Origin: Pontibacter beigongshangensis
Lineage (GTDB): Bacteria; Bacteroidota; Bacteroidia; Cytophagales; Hymenobacteraceae
Assembly: GCF_014332515.1 (NCBI RefSeq)
Contig: NZ_VFSD01000017.1
Location: 83,792 to 147,791 of the forward strand
Reading direction: 5' to 3'
DNA length: 64,000 bases
Both the position numbers and the translations under genes were made by a program. Of the stretch, positions 58,667 through 64,000 are shown in pieces. The first letter of the stretch is position 1, and every line of letters begins with the position of its first letter. The notes beneath the pieces are model-generated. The model searched no databases and was not told the origin of the DNA. It was given only the letters and a program-made list of their open reading frames with translations.

Positions 58667-59575
58667 TCAGGTAACGGCAAAGCTTTTGGCCATTATTACT
58701 GAAACAGGCAGGAGCAGCAGCACCAGTAGTCCGTAAGGCCAGCCTGCAAACCCGGCCGCAATACTGGCATCCATAATGATCAGGGCCACCACACCTGCTT
58801 TCACCGCTTTCATGATAAGCTTTGGCTCTTTGGCGGGCATCGCCCTGATCAGAGGCGGAAAAATAAAGTAGCCAAAGAGCAGCAGAAACGGGATACTATA
58901 TAGTACGTTGAACTGTGGCAGCAGGGTAAGGCACAGAATGCCAGCTAAAACAAAGGCATACAGCACAATGGCACCTTTTAGCGCACTCGGGTTTCCTCCG
59001 TGTACTTCGCCCCGGCTTATCATGGTAATGGCCGCAATATACACGATCGGGATAAGGGCTATAAACCAGAGTTCGCCCACCATTTCGGGGTTAGCGCTCA
59101 CGCCGAGCAGCAGGTTGCCTCCCCGGCAGGAGCCCATATTCACCGGCCCCAAAAACGGATGGTGCTTGCCTTTCCAGTCGTAGAGCAGTGCCAGCAGGGC
59201 AATGGCCATGGCCAGCAGCATGCTCAGCACCGATACCTGTGAGGCTGCCAGAATGCCGCCTCCCAATAAGGCGGCGCCTAGCACAGATGCGCCGGCCACT
59301 GTGGCTTTTCCGCTCGGAATGGGTCTTTCTGGCCGCTCCACCCGGTCCAGGTCCGCATCGAATACATCGTTAAACACCACACCGCCGCCATAGAGGCCAA
59401 TGGTGGCAAGTATCAGCCAGAGAAGCGGCTGCAGGTTTGTTCCTGAAAACTCAAATCCGCCACCCGAAAACGACAGCATTGCTCCGGAGGCAGCAAAACC
59501 CAGCATAATATCGGCAATGGCCGTAACGATGTTGGCAGGGCGCATCAGCCGCAGGTAGGCCCCAGGTGTGGTCAT
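58667..59575 (-). CDS. eboC: Ebo cluster UbiA-family prenyltransferase
   Basis: 302 aa integral membrane protein with about nine hydrophobic helices. The first Asp-rich motif is NDVFDADLDRVERPERPIPSG (residues about 68-88), where prenyl diphosphate and Mg bind; the second loop has YDWKGKHHPFLGPVNMGSCRGGN. UbiA enzymes attach an isoprenoid chain to an aromatic or cyclic acceptor. Within the ebo set it may lipid-modify the product of EboD (inference). Overlaps eboB by one base (TAATG), so it is translationally coupled. Confidence 0.9.
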   Translation of the reverse strand: MTTPGAYLRLMRPANIVTAIADIMLGFAASGAMLSFSGGGFEFSGTNLQPLLWLILATIGLYGGGVVFNDVFDADLDRVERPERPIPSGKATVAGASVLGAALLGGGILAASQVSVLSMLLAMAIALLALLYDWKGKHHPFLGPVNMGSCRGGNLLLGVSANPEMVGELWFIALIPIVYIAAITMISRGEVHGGNPSALKGAIVLYAFVLAGILCLTLLPQFNVLYSIPFLLLFGYFIFPPLIRAMPAKEPKLIMKAVKAGVVALIIMDASIAAGFAGWPYGLLVLLLLPVSVIMAKSFAVT

Positions 59576-60531
59576 TAGCGTACGATGTTAGATGCTGACG
59601 AATCGCCTGAAGCCGGGGTTGCGCCTCCTCCCGTCACGGGTGTTTGTCCGCCCCGGAGCACGGAGTTGCCCGAGAACTTCAGGCGCTGGTCAACGTCCGA
59701 AGTCTCGCTGATCCAGTCAGATTCATGGATCTGGCCGCTTTTGCCAAAGGCATCCAGGGCATTCTGGTAACATACCTTGCGCACATCTTCTAAAGAGATT
59801 CCCCGTTCCAGCATCAGCGAGGCCGTTTTGGGTACAGACAGAGGGTCGCTGATGCCCCAGTCGGCGGCACTGTTCACCATAATGCGGTCTGAACCATACG
59901 TTTTCACGACTTCTACCATGCGCTCGTTGCTCATCTTGGTATTCGGGTAAATGGTGAAGGCGGCCCAGAAGCCTCTGTCGAGCACGTCTTTCACGGTTTC
60001 TTCGTTGTTATGGTCCACGATTACCATGTCGGGGGCAATGCCATGCTCCAGGCTTACGTCCATGCTGCGGATCGTGCCGGCCTTCTTGTCGCGGTGTGGC
60101 GTGTGGATCTGGACTGGCATGCCTACTTCTTTTGCCAGTTCCAGTTGCAGCCGATAATACTTATCTTCTGCGGCGGTCTGGTCGTCGTAGCCTATTTCTC
60201 CCACACCTACCACGCCCTCTTTGCAGACAAACAGCGGCAGCAGCTCCATTACCTGCTCGGCAAGGGCTTCGTTGTTGGCTTCTTTGGAGTTAAGGCCGAT
60301 GGTGCAGTAGTGCCTGATGCCAAACTGGCTGGCCCTGAAACGTTCCCAGCCTACCAGGCTGCTGAAGTAATCTTTAAAGGCCCCTGCCTCGGTGCGTGGC
60401 TGGCCCAGCCAAAAGGCCGGCTCTATGACGGCTACAATGCCTGCCTGCCGCATACGGGCGTAATCGTCGGTGGTCCGGGAAGTCATGTGAACGTGCGGAT
60501 CCAGCCACATGAGGTTGTGCGTATCTGTCAT
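59575..60531 (-). CDS. eboB: Ebo cluster TatD-family metal-dependent hydrolase
   Basis: 318 aa. Metal-site motifs in order: DPHVHMTSRTTDDYARM (HxH), VGVGEIGYDDQ (Glu), VQIHTPHRDK (His), VIVDHNNEET (His) and NSAADWGISDP (Asp). These are complete for a TatD-like amidohydrolase fold, so catalysis is likely. The C-terminal 25 residues are Gly/Thr/Ser-rich (TPVTGGGATPASGDSSAS) and look disordered. Starts 19 bp after eboA. Confidence 0.9.
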   Translation of the reverse strand: MTDTHNLMWLDPHVHMTSRTTDDYARMRQAGIVAVIEPAFWLGQPRTEAGAFKDYFSSLVGWERFRASQFGIRHYCTIGLNSKEANNEALAEQVMELLPLFVCKEGVVGVGEIGYDDQTAAEDKYYRLQLELAKEVGMPVQIHTPHRDKKAGTIRSMDVSLEHGIAPDMVIVDHNNEETVKDVLDRGFWAAFTIYPNTKMSNERMVEVVKTYGSDRIMVNSAADWGISDPLSVPKTASLMLERGISLEDVRKVCYQNALDAFGKSGQIHESDWISETSDVDQRLKFSGNSVLRGGQTPVTGGGATPASGDSSASNIVR

Positions 60532-60549
60532 TTTAATTTATAGCGTAAG

Positions 60550-61446
60550 TTAAGAAGGTGTTTGTGTTTTAGCGCCTAAGTATGTCCAGTTGAGTTCGTT
60601 TTGCTCAATTCTGGTCTTGAGGTCCGGGTGCTGTAGCAGCAGTTCTTTTGCCGGCGCAAACGGGCTGTGGGCACAGGCCAGGGCGGCGGCTTCGTGCTGT
60701 ATCTCATCCGGCTGGCTGAAGAGCTTTTTGATATCTGTGAATGTAGTTTCGTTTATAAAGGGGGCCACTGGTCGCCAGAGCTCCGGCGTCACGGTTCGGC
60801 CTGCCGCCCAGCGTTCGTGGGCATAGTCGGTTAGCATTTGTGCCAGGTGGGGGTTGCTGCGCCTGTCGATGCCAATTATACGAGCAATCGATTTGCCTAC
60901 AAATATGGTTTTCAGCACCAGCTGGTTCCAGGCATCCTCCTCTAGGTAACCGGCAGGGTAGGGGTTATCGAGCGCAACAGCATCGAATACCAGCCCTATG
61001 TTAGACCGCACACCCTCTGAGGCCCTGGCCTTGAAGAGCTGAGGGTGCGGCAACAGCGGCAGGGCAGCATACAAGGCTGTTTGCTCTCCCATGTCGGCGG
61101 TTTCGAAAAGCTTTTTCAGTTTCTGGTGGTAGGCCTCTCCATCGGCGTGCGGCAGCGAGAGCAGGAGCAGGGCACGGGCAGCCTGGCCCGCTGTCCAGTT
61201 GGTGGGGTTAAAACCTGCCCGGAGTTCGGTTGCCTCCTGCAAATCTGCCGCTGTCAGCGCAAGCTTCTCTTTGCCTACAAACCGGGGAGCAGTACCAAAG
61301 GCCAGGTAAAAATCTTTTTCCGTGGCGGTGGGGTCAGAGACCTGCGTAAGTTTCTGCCTCAGCCACTGCAAGCCCTGCGGCGTTGTGCTGCGCTGAATAA
61401 GTTGTGTTAAAAACTGCTTCGAAGCGTTTAGTTCTGACTGGTACAC
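60550..61446 (-). CDS. eboA: EboA family protein
   Basis: 298 aa, GTG start at 61446 (no ATG nearby). Helical protein with the segments RAGFNPTNWTAGQAARALLLL, VRSNIGLVFDAVALDNPYP and NQLVLKTIFVGKSIARIIGIDRR, recognisable as EboA, a family found almost only with other ebo genes. Function unknown. First gene of the six-gene set; the promoter should lie in the 679-bp gap shared with the divergent aldo/keto reductase. Confidence 0.85.
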   Translation of the reverse strand: MYQSELNASKQFLTQLIQRSTTPQGLQWLRQKLTQVSDPTATEKDFYLAFGTAPRFVGKEKLALTAADLQEATELRAGFNPTNWTAGQAARALLLLSLPHADGEAYHQKLKKLFETADMGEQTALYAALPLLPHPQLFKARASEGVRSNIGLVFDAVALDNPYPAGYLEEDAWNQLVLKTIFVGKSIARIIGIDRRSNPHLAQMLTDYAHERWAAGRTVTPELWRPVAPFINETTFTDIKKLFSQPDEIQHEAAALACAHSPFAPAKELLLQHPDLKTRIEQNELNWTYLGAKTQTPS

Positions 61447-62125
61447 TTTGGCAAAAAATTGATGATATAAAATGGCTTATTTCTATTTATTTTCACCTGC
61501 TGAATAAACTGGGCACGCCTGTTTGAAAGAACAGTGCCTGCTGTTGCCCAAACATTTTACGGTAGAATGTTTTAGGGTGGTTTAGGCTGAAAGTCAATAT
61601 TTTAGCTGGGAAATACTGTGTTCTGATTTAATTCTGAAGATACTATCAGGCATTAGCATGAATACAAGATAATAAATCTTTTCGGAATGTGTGGCAGCGT
61701 TCGCCAAATATGAAATGCCGGGCGGTTTTTATCTGTCGCGGCAAAGGGCACGGTGGATAATGCCTGCTCTGTCCGTTGCTCCCGGGCATGGGCAACAAGC
61801 CTGAGTTGCTGGCAGGTAAAGCGTGGCATAAAACTAAAATTATGAGCTTTCAGAATTTTATGATAGATTGACTCTTGAAACGCACAGGCCACCTTGTAAC
61901 TGCCAGTAGTGGCGGCTCTGCGGCCTTTTCAATATCCTATAAAGGGCCTTGTTTGTGTTTCTATGTAAGTCGTCAGAATATATCTGTAACTCAACAATTG
62001 GAAAGCCGGGTGAAGAATGCTTCGATTGCTGTCCTGCAAACAGATTGCCGGGAGCTTTTAATTTCTGATCTTTAATTTGACGAATCTCATAAGGCTGCAT
62101 GTAATACGAAAGCTTATTTAAATAT
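61447..62125. other. 679-bp divergent gap, no convincing gene
   Basis: Holds a 7-bp stem AAACATT/AATGTTT (61550-61572) and a bulged GGCA/TGCC hairpin (61512-61538). No exact TAnnTTTG box was found for either flanking gene. Minus-strand frames here show no family features. Confidence 0.55.
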
Positions 62126-63220
62126 ATGTCAGATAGTAACACTTCTAAAAAGGATGGCTTGTCTGCAAAGGCCGTGGCCGGCGCAGAGAATCGATCCCGA
62201 AAAGTATCTTTAACTATTCCTCCTGTTATTTTCGGCACGAGCGGTTTGGGCAACCTGTATGAGGCGCTGGAGGACGAGGTGAAGCTGGCCATTGTAAAAG
62301 AGTGTTTCGCGCACTCCAAGGGGCCTGCCGTTTTTGACTCTGCCGGCAAATACGGGGCAGGCCTTGCGCTGGAGTCGCTGGGAAAATGCCTGAAGGAGCT
62401 GAATGTGAAGCCGGAAGAGGTGATTATCAGCAACAAGCTGGGCTGGGTACGGACGGAGCTCAAAACGCCGGAGCCAACCTTTGAGCCAGGCGTATGGAAA
62501 AACCTGAAACACGATGCCGTGCAGCACATCAGCTACGAGGGCATGCTGGAGTGCTTTGAACAAGGCAACCAATTGCTCGGAGGGTACGTGCCGCAACTGG
62601 TATCCGTGCACGACCCGGATGAGTACATGGCGCAGGCGCAGAACGATGACGAGGCTGAAAAACTGTACCAGGATATTCTGGATGGTTACCGGGCGCTGGC
62701 CGACCTGAAGGCGCAAGGCAAGGTGCAGGCGATTGGGGTGGGGGCCAAAAGCTGGCCCATTATTAAGCGGATAGCCGGCGACGTGGCACTCGATTGGGTA
62801 ATGATTGCCAACAGCATGACGATTAAGGAACACCCGCAGGACCTGCTGGATTTTATGCAGGAACTGGCAGACAAGGGGATACAGATCATCAACTCAGCCG
62901 TGTTCCATGGAGGCTTCCTGATGGGCGGCGACTATTACGATTACAAGCTCGTAAAACCCGACACAGAAGAGAACAAAGCCTTATTTAAGTGGCGGGAAGA
63001 CTTTTTTGCCTTATGTAAAGAGTTTGACATAACCCCGGCGCAGGCCTGTGTGCAGTTTGCCCTTAGTGCGCCCGGTGTCATTAGCCTGGCGCTCAGCACC
63101 ACCAACCCCAGGCGTGTTAAACAAAACATTGAGAATGCCTATCTTAAAGTGCCGGCAGGATTCTGGGATGCCATGAAAAATAAAGGTTTGTTAGAGCAGG
63201 ATTATAACTACTTCAGATAG
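62126..63220 (+). CDS. Aldo/keto reductase
   Basis: 364 aa. The catalytic tetrad is visible: Asp71 and Tyr76 (VFDSAGKYG), Lys104 (ISNKLGW) and His162 (VSVHDPDE). The pattern PPVIFGTSGLGNLY and the extended loop are like the D-threo-aldose/L-fucose 1-dehydrogenase subgroup, which oxidises sugars at C1 with NAD(P); a reductase role is equally possible. It is divergent from the ebo cluster, and may belong to the same pathway or be independent. A terminator follows. Confidence 0.88.
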   Translation: MSDSNTSKKDGLSAKAVAGAENRSRKVSLTIPPVIFGTSGLGNLYEALEDEVKLAIVKECFAHSKGPAVFDSAGKYGAGLALESLGKCLKELNVKPEEVIISNKLGWVRTELKTPEPTFEPGVWKNLKHDAVQHISYEGMLECFEQGNQLLGGYVPQLVSVHDPDEYMAQAQNDDEAEKLYQDILDGYRALADLKAQGKVQAIGVGAKSWPIIKRIAGDVALDWVMIANSMTIKEHPQDLLDFMQELADKGIQIINSAVFHGGFLMGGDYYDYKLVKPDTEENKALFKWREDFFALCKEFDITPAQACVQFALSAPGVISLALSTTNPRRVKQNIENAYLKVPAGFWDAMKNKGLLEQDYNYFR

Positions 63221-63242
63221 TGCCTGTCTTTCTCTGAAAATG

Positions 63243-63273
63243 AAAGGAGACCGCTTTTCTGCGTGTCTCCTTT
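63243..63273 (+). terminator. Intrinsic terminator of the aldo/keto reductase gene
   Basis: Stem AAAGGAGAC/GTCTCCTTT with a 13-base loop and a TTTTTTATTTT tail. Confidence 0.85.
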
Positions 63274-63380
63274 TTTATTTTCCGGGAATGGCTTCTTTTC
63301 AGCACTCCAGCACTCCAGCACTCCTGTCATGTTCTTTCTCTGCCCACCTCTTTCCTGACATCAACAGTTGCCTGGTCAGA

Positions 63381-63412
63381 AATTATTTTAATCAAAAGGC
63401 CCCTCCGGAGGC
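63381..63412 (-). repeat. Repeat family A, copy 20
   Basis: Minus-strand GCCTCCGGAGGGGC core, TTTTGATTAAAATAATT tail. Confidence 0.9.
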
Positions 63413-63828
63413 TCTGCTACACCTGTTCTGTTCATCAGAAAGGACTCCCTATTCTTTGTAGTGGATCACTTCTGCGCACATGTGCCTGCTCCAAAACTAC
63501 TTCCTCCTGCGCGTGCTCGGGGATTTGCAGTAGATATGTGTCCTGCTAACCTATGGTTTAGGAGCCCTTCCGCAAATTAGGAATCTAAGAAAAATGAGCA
63601 TAGAAACACCTGAAGGCTATTGAACGTTAAGTTTTCTGTACTGACAAAAGAATAAACATTATTTGGAGTATGAACAGCGACACAACTTTTCGGAATCTGT
63701 TTCACCTTTTATACAACTAATTAAATGCCGTGCTACGTGCGTCGTAATACGTGTGTCATTTTTCTAAAGGTGATGCCCTGTACGGTTCCGGAAAGTTAAG
63801 TTGCAGGCGAAAACCGATCAGGGCTGCC

Positions 63829-63864
63829 ATTATCTTTTTATGATTTAAATCATAAAAAGATAAT
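63829..63864. promoter_or_regulatory. 36-bp perfect palindrome
   Basis: Left half 63829-63846 is the exact reverse complement of 63847-63864 (centre GATTT|AAATC). It has no loop, so it looks like a DNA site or cruciform rather than a terminator. Confidence 0.8.
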
Positions 63865-63893
63865 TTTTAATAGTGCTTTTTTCTTTTTACCTT

Positions 63894-63909
63894 GCTTAAT
63901 CGGTTAAGC
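63894..63909. promoter_or_regulatory. LacI-type operator candidate near window end
   Basis: GCTTAATCGGTTAAGC: arms match at 7 of 8 positions around a central CG. Its core differs from the uxaA site, so it would be read by another regulator. Confidence 0.45.
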
Positions 63910-64000
63910 ATTCGGCTTAAGACTGAAAAATTTGTAATGGCTTTTGTTGGGTGCAGAATGGCTGCACTCTTATTAATAAGTAAAACACAGAAATTTTATC

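Larger units (their letters stand above)
63221..64000. other. 780-bp terminal gap: regulatory region of an off-window gene
   Basis: After a terminator and repeat copy 20 there is no gene. The last 200 bp are AT-rich with a 36-bp palindrome and an operator-like site, as expected ahead of a gene starting beyond 64000. Confidence 0.55.

Noticed and set aside
61858..62529. 223-codon minus-strand frame upstream of and inside the aldo/keto reductase
   Set aside because: Overlaps the reductase antisense, serine-rich without motifs; not a credible gene.
12906..63412. Family A repeats considered as a CRISPR array
   Set aside because: Copies are kilobases apart, in both orientations and imperfect; no regular spacers and no cas genes.
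1..64000. tRNA and rRNA genes
   Set aside because: No cloverleaf with a GGTTCRANNCC arm and no rRNA-like stretch was found on reading both strands by eye.

Overview
The window looks like the chromosome of a Bacteroidota bacterium, most likely in the Cytophagales/Hymenobacteraceae area (Pontibacter-like; genus is inference). The signs are a SusC/SusD pair, secreted enzymes with type IX secretion (T9SS) C-terminal sorting domains, many Bacteroidota lipoproteins, AT-rich start regions without strong Shine-Dalgarno sequences, and promoters of the TAnnTTTG type. No rRNA, tRNA, insertion sequence, prophage or CRISPR array was seen.

Region 1 (1-33357) is a pectin/homogalacturonan utilisation locus. 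A partial tagaturonate reductase (uxaB) and a LacI-type regulator lie on the minus strand. Divergent from them run susC, susD and a surface lipoprotein, closed by a terminator. After these come DUF4861, two PL1 pectate lyases, GH105, two CE8 pectin methylesterases, two GH28 polygalacturonases, a CE12 acetylesterase, an alpha/beta-hydrolase, a VOC protein and a LamG lipoprotein. A low-GC DUF6119 gene and a methyltransferase separate these from altronate dehydratase (uxaA). uxaA has a perfect LacI-type palindrome before its start, related to imperfect palindromes near the regulator, so cytoplasmic galacturonate catabolism and extracellular pectin breakdown probably share a regulator.

Region 2 (33.7-41 kb) carries ordinary genes: a lipoprotein, an M1 peptidase, an M48 peptidase and a TonB-dependent receptor.

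Region 3 (41.4-52.2 kb) is a convergent sulfur-assimilation locus. On the plus strand: sulfite reductase, a precorrin-2 dehydrogenase fused to a TauE/SafE permease, and metZ. On the minus strand: APS/PAPS reductase cysH, cysD, cysN and an OsmC protein. Each arm begins with the same leader: a TAnnTTTG promoter, a SAM-I riboswitch, and a few bases later a small ORF with a cluster of Cys codons (five in a row in one, CCC-T-C in the other). These look like cysteine-sensing leader peptides stacked on SAM riboswitches, and are the most striking regulatory observation here.

Region 4 (52.4-63.2 kb) holds an unknown protein, a DUF1080 lipoprotein and a complete six-gene ebo cluster (eboA-B-C-D-E-F, minus strand), with a divergent aldo/keto reductase. 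The last 780 bases hold no gene but end in a 36-bp palindrome and an operator-like site that probably regulate a gene beyond the window.

From 12.9 kb onward, 20 clear copies (plus two partial ones) of a short intergenic repeat with a CCTCCGGAGG core and a TTTTCATTAGAATAATT tail are scattered between genes in both orientations, including one inside the ebo cluster. Two or three smaller repeat families accompany it.
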